Source of the DNA: Polytrichum commune
Lineage: Eukaryota; Streptophyta; Polytrichopsida; Polytrichales; Polytrichaceae
Length of the DNA stretch: 64,000 nucleotides
Assembly (NCBI GenBank): GCA_950295325.1
Contig: OX485805.1
Location: forward strand, 5,642,501-5,706,500
Direction: 5' to 3'
The position numbers and the translations under genes are program-made. This document shows, piece by piece, positions 12,656-24,647 of the stretch. The number at the start of each line of letters is the position of its first letter. Position 1 is the first letter of the stretch. Below the pieces are notes generated by a model, which had not been told where the DNA came from, did not search any database, and saw only the letters and a list, made by a program, of their open reading frames with translations.

Positions 12656-13098
12656 GGGCCAACTTACACTAGAACTTGAGGGCCCTTGATATACAAACTA
12701 TGCGATTGGTTGAGAAGCACAAAAGGTCCAAGTTCATTGTACACTAGACCTTGAACCCATGAGGGACCAAAGAAATTCAAATGGATGAAAAATATGCATA
12801 GGTGTCCTACATGACAACAAGTGGCTTATGTTTCATGGTCTATTAGATAGTGTGTGTCGTTGGGCCCATCCAATCGAGGCATACTAGCTCCTAGACATGT
12901 TATATTACCATGGTGGGGATCTGAACCCTACAGACATGTTGCTCCCTCAACTTGGTCCACTTTCACTTTACACTAAGGTCAAGGACCCACCGATTGCAAA
13001 ATCGGATTTTTCCTTTCCCACAGTACAACCTTTGAATGATTTTCAAGGGCCCTTATAATTCCATGGTCACGGCTCTTGGTTTGTTTGTAAAGTGGCCC
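12656..13098. mobile_element. MITE of the 'CTTCACAC' group, 443 bp
   Basis: The left end GGGCCAACTTACACTAGAAC pairs with a right end ...TTTGTAAAGTGGCCC. Just inside the right end, 'ggtcacggctcttgg' matches the subterminal sequence of the elements at 18830 and 62532. The flanks (CGA and GAG) do not show the usual TAA/TTA duplication, so they have probably mutated. Confidence 0.65.
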
Positions 13099-13329
13099 GA
13101 GGTTTGCTTTATGGTTCAACACAACACTAAAAACGATGATTTGAAAACAATTTTGACAAGTGTTGTGTTAAAATTGGTTGGTCTATGTGGCCCCTAACTA
13201 ATTACCATCCAACACTAAATTGGTAATTGAATAGCTATCATGGAGTTCACAATAAGGTATGCATGCGTTAGTCGGTTAATTTTTCTTGTTCTCCATCCTT
13301 GAAACATCAACAAAATCAGGCATGCCCTT

Positions 13330-13530
13330 CGTTACTTAGTTATGGTTATCGTAAGTGCATGTTTTGTTGATTCTTTAATTGAATATACACGTCCTCCCAA
13401 CAATGTTTTCCATTGAGTGCTTACTAAAAAATGAAGACATAATCCAACCTTTTCTAAACATGTGTCTTTATGATGTTTGTTCTTTGATTCTCACCCAATT
13501 ACACACCAATCAAATATACATGTTCGATTA
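13330..13530 (+). repeat. Dispersed repeat A, copy 1
   Basis: Shares the order of landmarks (gtgcttactaaa, aacatgtgtcttta, gatgtttgttctttg, cacacaccaatca) with segments at 20525, 25735 and 32025, and with reverse copies at 28735 and 36535. Confidence 0.55.
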
Positions 13531-15060
13531 AGACTTTCGTACTTTAGTTATGCTTATAATTAGTAGCGGGTGTCTAAGTAGAGTGCATTGGCATTATGCC
13601 TGGAGACCAACAATATGGTGGATGAAACCTTTGAGGTGAGACCATTATGTGGGCTATCCGCATTGCATTTGCCTACTAACCTTAAGGCTACAATCTACAA
13701 ATTTATTGTAGTACTATATGAATTCTTTCTCATGGATGATTTCACCGGAGTTTACCAAGAGATGACATTGCACATTTTATCTTCTTCATAACACCATCAA
13801 TTGAGATAAATAAAAAACTTGTAAAGAAAGTCGTGGGGATTGTGCAATTCCACTACACCGAGAGTAAAAACATGTCACGACCAAGCCCGAAGAAAACGAT
13901 TAAAAAACTTCAAATTGATCGGTGATGTGTTCATTCCACTTTTGTGCATTCTTTCTCGATTATAACATACCTTGAGATCCGTGAATGAATAATTGTAATT
14001 ATCCAATTTGTTGGTAGCGTGTTCATCTTCAAAGGTTCAGGTCCGATATGATATGAAACTACCGGGTGATAGTGGAGAGGTACCCATTTCCGAATGGAGT
14101 GGTTGGCAGTTTGATTCCTGCTGTGAAATCTTCTCTCTATTTGACAGAGAAAAAAAACTAGCTAGGCATCCAGGAAGCCAAGAGCCCACCCACCACAAGG
14201 TGGGCAATGAACCCCACCTTGCACCAAGAGGATTCTTGAACAGACTAGGGCCAATGGGCTCAAATTCACGTCGGATTGACTGATGTTAGTTATTTATTTA
14301 TTCAAAGGTCCAAGAGGCCCATTTGTGAGCCTCAATATGTCATACAAAGTTATTTAAAATTACTTACTCTCATTATAAACTCCAAAAATTGCAAAAATAA
14401 TCCCACTTAAACCACCAACCCATTCTATCAAACACACCATGCATTCCAATTGGAGCATACACATATGTAAAATGAATATGGAAGATCTCCAATCAATATG
14501 AATGATGTGTCTTCGTATACACACCAAACATATCTTATCACCACTATTGCATGTACTTCCGCTTTGTGATTAGTTTGTGTTAAATATGGTTTGAACCCAA
14601 GTGAAATTTTAGTGAACATTTGTTGGGCGCTTCTTTGAAATATTGTGTAAGCCGAAGAATGTATATCATTGATTGCCTCAACGTTGATCCTTGACAATAT
14701 TGGCCATTGCCCAATCCCAAAGGGCCACCCATGTACTCGAATTATGTATTTTTGGTAGGACAACACACAAAGAGAAGTCTTAATCGGTGGCCAACACACG
14801 CATTTTATGCACTAATGCCTCCCTCATTATACTTGGCTAGTGTTCCTCTACTTTATTAAAAAACGGGGTAAAGGAGATGGTGGAGTTTGTACACAATAAG
14901 TGTGAGATTGCTTGAGCCTAGAAACTAAAGATCCATCAACAATACTTGCAATGTGATTTCAATGACTCATATGTACAAGAATGGCAGAACTTGAGCTTAA
15001 ACTTCATCACAAACTTTGTTCATTCATAGAGATAATAGGTAAGCTCCTATGTGCAATTGA
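13531..15060. other. Spacer with one inverted-repeat partner
   Basis: The segment 14165-14285 ('ccttgcaccaagagg', 'gggctcaaattcacgtc') occurs in reverse complement at about 38060-38175, so it is a dispersed repeat. Otherwise no gene is supported. Confidence 0.45.
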
Positions 15061-15320
15061 TGGGGGGAACCGATCACTAGTTACAAATGACCGGTTGAGT
15101 TTGAGAAATACCACTTGAAGTTCAAGACTTTGGGAAAATTAGTGATCATTCTAGAGGAATCTATGGAATATGCCCATAATTAATAAAGAAATATCAAAAG
15201 ATCACAACATGTAACCAATTGGACTTGGAAACATTAGGATTTTGATTGATTGTGTTCAAAAATCTCCTCAGACACTGGCTATGTGGGCTTTTTGTGGCCA
15301 CTTTTCTTGATTAGAAGTGT
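15061..15320 (+). repeat. Dispersed repeat C, uninterrupted copy
   Basis: From 'ccggttgagtttgagaaa' through 'aacattaggattttg' this matches the sequence at 30828-30970 continued at 31472-31530. It therefore represents the family without the insertion found in the second copy. No reading frame of note. Confidence 0.7.
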
Positions 15321-15733
15321 ATGTTTGATTGGTGTATGGCATAACTTGGAGTTAAGAAATCAACAAATAGATACACGTCATGATGAGATTCAACTGCATG
15401 CTCAAAATATAGCCACCATGCTAGGTTCAACAACTAAGACAATAGATAGATAGAAACTCCGGTCCCTTTTTAGCAAGGGGCCGGCGTGAATAAAGTGTCC
15501 GTTCGTAATGCCAATGACCCGATGCCCACTGGACAAGGGGACATTGGGACAATACTACTCTCCCCTTTCGAGGATGGACACTATAGTGACACAACTAGTT
15601 CCTAGCTAGCCACTAGTGCCTTGAAGATACCGGACATGGTATCCCCCCAAAGGGCTCTGAGGTACCCATACAACAAGAACTAACACAATATGAAAGACTT
15701 ATGTTACCTAGTCGAGAAAGAGAATCTCCACTT

Positions 15734-15880
15734 TGACCTCTTATAATGTTTGTATTTAAATTAAGATCTTGAATCTTGAAACAACAATCTTTGTGTTTCA
15801 CAATTGCTAACCAAATGACATTGACATGTCCCAATCTAAATCAACAACCAAGTGGTTTTGGAAGTGGCCACTCCATGATC
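15734..15880 (+). repeat. Dispersed repeat B, copy 2
   Basis: Begins 'gacctcttataatgtttgta' and aligns by eye with 10133-10270. Confidence 0.5.
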
Positions 15881-16195
15881 TAATATCTTATATCCACATT
15901 TAAATTGGTTGTTACGGCCTAACCGTTTGAGCTCAATCTCGAGCTTGCAAGTTAGGTGGTCCAAGGTAAAATAAATTGGACCTTTTAGAAGTGTGTAAAT
16001 AACAATGCTTTCTTTCCTCCTTTTTTTCCCACGTTGATTTCAACTTTAAAGAACAAACTTGAACTTCATGATATACATTAGATGTCTACCGATAACTTAT
16101 TACTCCTCAAATTTCCACCATGAATTTTCTATTAAACATAAGGCTCATTCACACGGCCCAATAAACATGGCAACGACAATATTGTAGGCTTTAGC

Positions 16196-17151
16196 GTGTA
16201 CAACAACCTCACGTGCACCCGCATAGTTGCGAAACCTCCTAGTTACCCAAACATCCTCCATTGCGAGCTTTATGCACAATTGTTAGCGGTACAACATACA
16301 AATCACCTTCCCAATATGTTACATATTTTCATTGATGAACTTTACAATATTTATCTCCTAATTGATCACATTCATCACTCGTCCTCACAATACAATCACC
16401 CAAACAAACTACTCATCACCACTTTTATCCATATCTAGAACATATTTCACATATCACACACTCAAAAGTAAGCATCCATATTAATATCTTTGGAAATGAC
16501 GAAGTTGATAAACTTGCCAAAGTTGGCTTCGTTGGCGAGCAAATTAACAATGGATTGTTTCGCCTCATAGGTCACAAATTTCCCTATTGAGCGGCCCAAC
16601 CTCTTACCTCTACCAAACATGATGATCCATTCATAATCTCAAACAACACGTTGAAAGAAAACATCTTAGTTACATCGTCGTCCATGCCTCAAACCATTGC
16701 CCTAGTGTCCAAACGGCTCGACAACGAAGATATCCTTTGTGAATGGTCTAACCTCTTTTGGAAAACCAAACACAAAATTGATGCTCAACTCACCCAACTC
16801 ACCCAACTCACCCAACTCACCCAACTCCTCAAATTATGATATGGCCAATATATGGGTGACGCATGTAAACAAAATCCTTAAATTAGAAATCCCCCCAAAC
16901 TGCAACTTATGTTAGTTACACCAAATCGACACTTGCCTTCATCTCCTCTCATGTTACACAAACAAACACATCAACAACCTTTGCACAAACCACCACAACA
17001 AAGTAGTTCATGCCTACGCCAACACACTCATCGTTCATCCTACCACAAAGCATTTCAACCTCATTAATGTCGATATCCAAAGCAAAAGATCCCTGGAAAA
17101 TATAGTCCCATGTTGTGCTCATGCTACCTCCCATGTTCTAAATGTTTTAGC
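16196..17151 (+). pseudogene. Decayed LINE-type ORF2 tail with RNase H-like segment
   Basis: The + strand translates at 16196-16438 to a segment containing HCELYAQLLAVQ and HIFIDELYNIYLL. It continues in another frame near 16480-16560 with NIFGNDEVDKLAKVG. That order (a conserved Glu in ELYA, an Asp in the following strand, then G-N-x-x-V-D-x-L-A) is the pattern of retroelement RNase H domains. A further open stretch near 16920-17151 has no stop for about 75 codons and may be the downstream part of the same protein. Frame changes and stops show it is dead. A 9 bp repeat (ctcacccaa, four copies) lies at 16790-16827. The call to LINE and not another retroelement is inferred from the absence of LTRs and an integrase. 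Confidence 0.55.
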
Positions 17152-17609
17152 TTGATTACCACTTGATAGACTCCAACAAGTGTGTTGGCAAACCCTTCCC
17201 CCGATTATCATCACCACATGCACACGACGTGCCATCCATGGCACACTATTGATAAACTTATAACTTTGAAACCCCAAAGTCTAAATTTAAACAACTCATG
17301 GAGTCAATTTCCCAAGATGCAATTAAATACCTCGTCCATATCAAACGTGTGTGACTAGACAAATTTGGTGTCTTTGAAATGGATGATGGTCTCAAATTAA
17401 CTACACAAAGTAACCTCCGAACTACATTTTGTTTCATGACTTTTGTGCTGAGTAAATGGAAGGTACACTCACATGTGCTAATTCCCTCTGTTTTCATGAC
17501 ACTGGTGATGGCATAGGTTGTATACGTGGCGTTTCACATGGAGTTGGCAATCAATGACCTGCCAAGTCATGTTGCCTCATGCAGAGACGACACACAATTT
17601 CAAAAACGA

Positions 17610-17940
17610 AGGTTTTAAAATAAAGCTCGGTGGGCCAAGGTAAAAGAATCGGTTGTCCTCAACACCTACCTAACCTTAAAGAACTTGGTTTCAAGGTTGG
17701 TCCCTCTTGTACTAGGTAGCATCCTCTGTTTTCAACTCCAATCCGAGATGGCCATTTTGTTAGGCTTAACATCTTTGTTTCTGACCAAAGTCGAGAAGCG
17801 ACATTTCTAATCAATAGAAAGAAGGACCAACCATGAAACTAAAATCCTCTAGGTTAGGTAGATGTTAAGACCAAAACTCTTTCTATCTTGGCCCACCAAA
17901 CTTTGGTTTCGGAACCGACATTTACGAACGTGCGCACAAG
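17610..17940. repeat. Fold-back inverted repeat, arms ~90-100 bp
   Basis: The left arm (about 17620-17712, 'ggtgggccaaggtaaaag', 'acctacctaacct', 'ggttggtccctc') is the imperfect reverse complement of the right arm (about 17817-17925, 'gaaggaccaacc', 'aggttaggtag', 'ttggcccacc'). A spacer of about 105 bp separates them. The transcript would form a long hairpin. No gene. Confidence 0.75.
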
Positions 17941-18829
17941 CCTTTCCTTCCTTCCGTGACCCTTTTGCCCCACTAACCTTTTTGGGCCTCTTTTAAAATA
18001 AACGAGAGTTTTGGGTTCAAGCAAAAAACACTGTGATCATGTAGAACCTTATAGTTATCTGGAATAGTCATGCTACTCTAGGTTTTCATGCATTGAGGGT
18101 TAGCTTCAATTTTATTGAACGCTTCTCCTCCAGTCCAAAGCTTGTATTTTAAAGCCGGGCTTAGGGTGCACGAGTGAACTAGGGTACCATATCACTTTTT
18201 GTAGATTGATTTTATTACCCGTAAAAGAGTGATAATTAAGTAGTCCTATATTCTTATGGGCAAGGATGGATATCTAGGTGTGGTAGTCTTACTAATGCCC
18301 CCTTCTTAGCTAAGCCTAAAAATTGGTTCTATGAATACGGCCTTCACACCATCGACATTATTTAGTGCTGAGCCTAGTTGGCAAATGGTGTGGCATGGTT
18401 TAAAAGTGGAGGTCTTAAGCTTCAAGCACTGAACCTCCCATCAGTACCTAGATATGAGGCAAGAATGTAGGGCTTTTAAAAGTGTCGCCTCCCACCCTTA
18501 GGACACGAGGAGCTTCATTAACTAAAACCGACGGTGAGATAAATGAGTAGTAAGGCATTTGGGGATGGGACAACAACTATTCAACATTCATTGCTTGGTA
18601 GATAAAAGAATAAACATGTGTGAAAGCTACATAACTAAAACTTACTTGAAAAATCTCTGGAGCAAATTCTTGTAGGTGCATTGGGATAGCCGGGATGCCT
18701 CCGCTATAACCGAGGGAGCTTTACCCGGGTTTTAGGAAAAACTTTGGTTATTTGGTAAAGTGAGGTGGGGGGGGGGGCATGGCTGGGGCGAACCAACCTG
18801 TACACTGGTTCCTTGGAGGCAAGGGTTTA

Positions 18830-19330
18830 GGGCCACTTCACACACAAGCCAAGAGCCGTGACCATGAATTTGTGAGAGCCCAAAAGAAAGTGTCCATAGG
18901 CCGTCCCAACACACCTCCAAACTCATGTAGTGCGGTCATGGACTTACCTTCAAGTGTAGTGTGAAGTCATATGTGACCATGCTCTCAACCAAATGCTATT
19001 TCAATGCATTTCTATTTGTGCGGGTTCTCACACATGATAAAATAGAATAAATCAACGGTTGGGAGCGTTCGAGTGCCATGGTCTCCCGGTTTTGTGTTAG
19101 GCCTACCTCTAAGAGACGGTTTACGAAATAGTCCAAGTGACCATGAAACATGATCCATTCAATGCCACATAGAAATCCATGTAGACTTTACATCCATCTC
19201 GCATTCACATACTCCGTTGGTCCCTCAAGCACACTGGGAAGCGAACTTGGACCGGCTCCGCCTTTTCCACCAATGAGAGTGCTTGAAGTGTAGTGGTCAC
19301 AGGCTCTCAGTCTCGTGTGTGAAGTGGCCC
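18830..19330. mobile_element. TTA-flanked MITE, 501 bp (reverse partner at 62532)
   Basis: Ends GGGCCACTTCACACACAAGC and ...GTGTGTGAAGTGGCCC are inverted repeats flanked by TTA (18827-18829 and 19331-19333). The whole element is the reverse complement of 62532-63033, with conserved blocks such as 'gtcacaggctctcag', 'gataaaatagaataaatcaa' and 'catggtctccc'. Non-autonomous, with no transposase. Confidence 0.92.
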
Positions 19331-20924
19331 TTAGGCATTGAACAAGGAACGAGTGTATGGGTTGGTTCGCCCAAATCGAGGGGGCATAATCCTACTCACC
19401 TTATTAATTTGGTGCAAATGTTGGCAAAGATGAATGTAAATGTAGTATATATACATACATACATGCATACATTCGTCATAGAATGGGGGACAGGTGGCAG
19501 GCGCGTGACGCCTCCGTGGCCCAATATTAAACGAGGGGACTCCACGGGCTCTCGCGTCACCGAGATGTCATCAGCCTAGGACGACGGCTGGACCGTCAAG
19601 GCCGGAGTGGCCGTAGAAATGTACCCGCCGCGTAGATTTCAGAAGCGTAAGAGCGGAATCTGGTGCCTCCCGCGAGGCCAACAAAGTCTAGCGCGATCCC
19701 CGCAAGATCGCAACTCGGTCGGTGTGGAGCCACGCTGCAACCAAACCCTCGGAGCTCGCCTCATGGTTCCGAAAACGTGTGCTTAGGGTTCCGGTACTTC
19801 GCTGAAGCAACTGGGGACTGAGATGCCATGGTACTTAAACTTGCCCGATTTTCATGCCCCACGTGGTGCGTAAACATCAGGATTCCGACGCACATCTACA
19901 CAGCCCAGGATCAGCATATTGAAGCGAGGGTTGGATATTGAAACCCTTGCCTGCGGCCACGGAGCGGAGGAGTGGAAATAATCGTGGCTTTGTAAGAGCT
20001 ATACAGGGACTCTTCTCGCGACGTAGGGTCAGGAAGGTTGTTGCCGTTGTCACGGACACCGGGAATTTGGGACGTACAGGTCTGGAAGAGCAGAAGAAAG
20101 TCGGTTTCGCTGTTGTGACGAACATTTTGGGAAGCACTTTGGAAACCCTTTGGCGAGTGGAATTGGATGTGTCTCGTGGACACGGAGATTGTGTAAAGGT
20201 TGCCTGCGTCGTGTGGAAGGGCAGGGCGGGGCGTCTGATTACGGGAGGGCATTCTCGGAATGGGAATCAGGAAGTGGCTGCGGTAGCGGCTGGTTCTTAG
20301 GTGTGCGGGGATAGGAATCGTGTGACCTGATGAATGGATGGATGGATGGAGGCGTGAGACGAGTGATTTGAGCGAGTGATTCTGTCTTCAGGGTAGCCTT
20401 GGCTCAAGGTAAGCTTCAGGGTGCCTTAAATGTGACAGTTTTAGATCTGCCCCCACGTCTCGTAGGATATGAAATACGTCGCAATTAGGGCGATATTAAT
20501 CCGAACCGTGCCCGTAGCCAATTTCTTCCTAATTTTCGGAGCTCACATGAAAATCGTGTTCATTGTCAAAGTGAAGATTCTCTTTCTTATTAAATGATCA
20601 TCCAGGCCCCTCCCACCGATTATGTTCTTGACTATTGAGCATTCTAGAATTACTAACAAAACTTGAACACGTAGTGCAATCTCTTTTGAAAACATGTGTT
20701 TTTGGTGTCTGTTCTTAGGTCCACTTAACCACACACCGCTCAGATATACGTGTTCTTATTGGGTTATTGCAGCGAAGACATTTACCGCCAACATGGACGC
20801 AATTGTGGAGTGTACCCCGAGGGTTGCTGGAGTTAGTGGCTGTTTTGGGGACTTCAGTAGTCATCGCTGAAGGTTTTCCCCATAGGTAGCAGTTCTAGAG
20901 ATTGTGGGTGAGAAGTAGTTCAAG
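19331..20924 (+). promoter_or_regulatory. 5' region of the F-box receptor gene, with probable 5'UTR intron and uORF
   Basis: This stretch is GC-richer than the flanking spacers from about 19490. A consensus donor (caag|gtaagc, intron from 20409) and acceptor (attgcag, ending 20772) suggest a 5'UTR intron that would contain dispersed repeat A (20525-20750). After the acceptor, an ATG at 20793 opens a 25-codon frame ending with TGA at 20868-20870, ahead of the main ATG at 20925. Such a uORF could lower translation. The transcription start cannot be placed. A + strand frame of 120 codons at 19938-20300 has no recognisable domain. Confidence 0.45.
20525..20750 (+). repeat. Dispersed repeat A, copy 2 (inside the leader of the F-box gene)
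   Basis: Shares 'gtgaagattctc', 'cattctagaatta', 'aacatgtgtttttggtgt' and 'cacacaccgctcaga' with the other copies. It lies between the putative 5'UTR splice sites of the downstream gene. Confidence 0.65.
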
Positions 20925-23900
20925 ATGTGTGCACGAAGGAAAGCCAAGACGGCGCAGGAGTACGCTGGCTTGTTGATGTTCCCGGACGAAATTCTGGAGA
21001 AGGTGATCGAGTCCTTGCCACTGCCAGCCGATCGAAATGCGGTGTCTCTTGTTTGCAGAAGGTTAAACTATCTGGAGGGGATCACACGGAAGGTGGTGTT
21101 GGTGTCAAACTGTTACGCTATCCGGCCTTCCACACTTGTATCACGGTTTCCTAATGCGTGTTCCATCACCATCAAAGGGAAACCCAGAATCGTTGACTTC
21201 TCTCTTATCCCACATGCGGAGATTTGGGGAGCATATGCCACTCCTTGGGTGGATGTGATCACAAAGTATTACCAACCCATCAGGCACTTGAAAATGAAGC
21301 GGATGACCATAACCGATGAAGAGATTGAGCAATTGGTGAGTGTGTGTGGTGGGAGCTTGCGGATGTTGGAGCTGGAGAAGTGTTCTGGATTCACCACCAG
21401 AGGGCTTGAGAGTATCGCTCGCGCATGCAGGTATTAATGGCCAAAAGACATTCTCAAAATCTCATACCATGTTTTCATAACTTGCCATGGTCGTGTATAA
21501 CAAGAAGTGGAGGTGTGCGTAACACATGAGCTGTGGGAGTGACAAAAGTGGGTTTTGTAACAAAGAGGAAAGGAACCCCCTTGTTGAGATTTTAATTGAA
21601 AATGTTCAACAAGTCATATTTTTTTAATCTCTCTGATGGCATGTTGACCTCTTGTTCTTGTGATACGAGTCACTAGATAACCACATCTTCACAGCTCCTT
21701 TTAACAGTCGAATGTCCTATTTTGCAAGGAGTCCTCTAGGGTTGGACATAAATATTAATGACTTGATGCTACGCAAAAAAGAGATGATCACATTGTTGAT
21801 GTACTGAGAATCTACCAGCTTATCTGAAGCTGATGAAGGCGAAGACTTGATTGATTGAAGTTGCAGATGAAGATATTTTGATGTTGATATTACATCATGT
21901 TCATGTTATTTACATAAATTCAGAGTGGTTCAGTTATGTTGACATAACATGTGGTTCACGCAACATGTTAAAATGGACATATCTTGTTAAAATGGATATT
22001 GATTTAACTACTTCAAGATGAACATGATGTCACTAACATCTACATGATCAACATATTGAAGTATATCTCCTCGCATGAAGTTGTGCATGATAACTTCGCT
22101 TAACTTGCAGGAGAAATGGTCTCCTTCTACCTGAATAAGATGCAGGACAATGTTTTTATATCAATATCTAAAAGACAAGACAAGTTGAATTTGTGTTAGG
22201 TTGTTGGCTGACTTGAATGCCTATTGCTGTGCAGGAACTTAGTCACTCTGAATCTTTCAGAAGCAGACATTCAGAACCAGAACCAGGGGCCTTGTCGCTG
22301 GCTACCTACTTTGGCAAAGACAGCAAAGTCACTTCAAGTCTTAGATCTGTCGCTCACAGAACTGGAGGATGCTGATCAAGCAGTGCTTGCAGATCTAGCC
22401 AGTCGCTGCCATACTCTGAGGCTATGTCAGGGTCTGAAAATTGGCCATTTTTTGCCTGTAGTTACTGCTGCAGCCAGGACTGTGCGCCACTTTGGCATTG
22501 GGTAAGTCATGGCTTCTTACTGAGTTATGTATCTGCATAACTTCTGGCTAAATCTCTGCTTAAGATTTCTGCGAAGTTTTTAACTCTGTATTCTTACATT
22601 CTTGGTGTACTTTACAGGCTATACTCGCAAAATATTGAGAATCCTGATGAGATTGCGGAGGCTTTTGGAAAGTGCAAAGAACTGGAAGATGTCTCAGGCT
22701 TGTGGGACCTTGATGAAGGGTCAGTAATGATGTTGATGCCGATTGCTGCACGACTGACAAGACTAGACCTTACATATGCTCTTCTTGGGCAGCCTGAGCT
22801 CACTGACCTGTTGAGTGCCTGTGTCAATCTTGAAGATCTTCAGGTATGCATAGAATGTTTGTCAGCTGGATTTAATTTCCCTTGTAGTAACTGAACATGA
22901 AGCAAGTCCACAATCTTTTTCTTCTCTTTTGCACAGCACTGTTTTCCATCATATTATTTGTGCAGCCCTGTAGTGCATACATGTAGCATGTCTAATGTAT
23001 CGTTTTTTGGGTGTTTAGTGTACAGATATCGTTGGAGATCGAGGACTCAGGGAGGTTGGAACCATGTGCACAAAGATGAGAAGACTTGTGGTTCAGCAAG
23101 ATGATTCTGGATTTGTAACACAACATGGTCTTATGGCAGTGGCAAAGGGGTGCCACTACCTTGAGAAGATTATTATATATGCAGCTGACATGACCAATGA
23201 AGCTTTGGAAACTCTTGCAACCAACTGCCCCAATCTGACAGATATCCGCATATGCCTTGTCCAGAAGTACCATGATGCGCACCCTGTAAGTCTGGCTCTC
23301 TGCAAGTTTATTGTCTTAATTGTAGTTTTGTTGGCTCCTTGTGTGCTTGAAGGAATGGGGTGGATTATGCAATTTGTACCTTCTCTTGCATCAGACCTGC
23401 AACACAATATAACTTAGTGCCTAAAGTACGTTGGTATCCATGTGCCAAATCTGAATCTAGGCTTTGCACATGGTTACAGCTAGCTAAGAGAGTCGGCATC
23501 AAGCCAGTCAAGAAGTCAAGCTGCAGTGATTCTTGCTGCAAATTGTGCCTCAGTATCACTTGGCTGTGTTTTTCTTGTTCTTGTTTTGGGTTAAATGCAA
23601 TACTGAATTTGTTTGATTTCATTATGACTGAAAACAGTACTGACTATCTAATAGATGGTCTGATCAAACGAATCAAATACTTATTTTTTGGCTGTATACT
23701 GATCTTGCTTTCATCTGATCCCTGCAGGTTATAGAGCTCGAGGGGGAGTTGAATTCATTGAATCTGGGAGTCAAGGCGCTCATGATGAAGTGTTCCAAGG
23801 CTCGAAGATTGGCCCTCTGTTTCAGCAGATTTGGGCTTTCTAATGTGGTGATTACTGACGAGGGGATGAGCTACATTGGGCAATATGGTCGGAACCTGAA

Positions 23901-24647
23901 CATCATCACTCTCACAAACTGTGGCAGCAGCGATGCAGGTCTTGCTTTTATAGCTGTTGGTTGTGTTAAACTCCAGAAGCTGGAGCTTCGCCATTGTCCA
24001 TTTGGAGACGCAAGTAAGTCTGAGCTAGTAGCTTCTTGGATCTATTGCCAGCATTAGCACTATTATTGGACATGAAAATATTTTGCACGTGGTAAGATAT
24101 CGTAAAGTCTGTCATGAACATTGTGAGTATGACCTTTCTTGACACTCATACGCTTAAGACTGCAGATGTGTTCTTTTGTTATTATCTCTTCTTGGTATGT
24201 GCTGCCCATGTTGTGTTGTGTTTTGCATGTCAGCATGGGGTCTTAAGAGGCCAACCTTCCCTTTTATGGTCAAGTATGTCCTCAATGCACTTACTAATCT
24301 TTGCTTCTTGTGTGAACAATTGTTCAGGTATGCTAGCGCTTGCCATGGGTTGCCCTAGTTTGAAGCACTTGTGGGTGCAAGCCTGCCAAGTGGAGTTGCA
24401 AGGGGTCAGAATGCTGGCCAAGCGTCCCGGCCTCACTGTGGAGGTAGTGAAAGAGAGTTGCAATGATGATGGACCTAGCACACCTTGGCAGCTCATTGCT
24501 TATGGATCAGTAGCACCCCCTCGGGATGATCTCCCTGATAACATTGACCATGTCCATGATGGTTATAATACGCCGTTGAACAGTGAACTATTCTGCTGTC
24601 CTAGCACTGTTACAGAAGCGGGAGAAGCAGGGCAGGGTAACCAGTGA
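20925..24647 (+). CDS. F-box/LRR protein of the TIR1/AFB-COI1 hormone-receptor family
   Basis: Six exons by GT-AG and frame continuity: 20925-21430, 22235-22501, 22618-22843, 23019-23285, 23728-24013 and 24328-24647, giving 623 aa against about 590 for TIR1 and COI1. Residues ~17-56 form the F-box (LMFPDEILEKVIESL, SLVCRR), which would join SKP1 in an SCF ubiquitin ligase. The rest is leucine-rich repeats with family signatures: IKGKPR (84-88), YATPWV, CSGFTTRGL, SGLWD, YIGQY, RHCPFGD and LWVQ. The signatures are mixed. KELEDVSGLWD, RHCPFGD and LTVEV resemble TIR1; Arg88, Tyr387, YIGQY and LWVQ resemble COI1. Pocket positions differ from both, notably Val357 where TIR1 and COI1 have Arg. Orthology is therefore unresolved. 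A third land-plant clade called XFB in some phylogenies is a candidate, and COI1 is the alternative. Start chosen because it is the first ATG in the F-box frame. The gene stands alone. Confidence 0.9.

Noticed and set aside
20925-24647. Naming the F-box gene COI1 or TIR1
   Set aside because: Pocket and signature residues are mixed, so a gene symbol would overstate the evidence.
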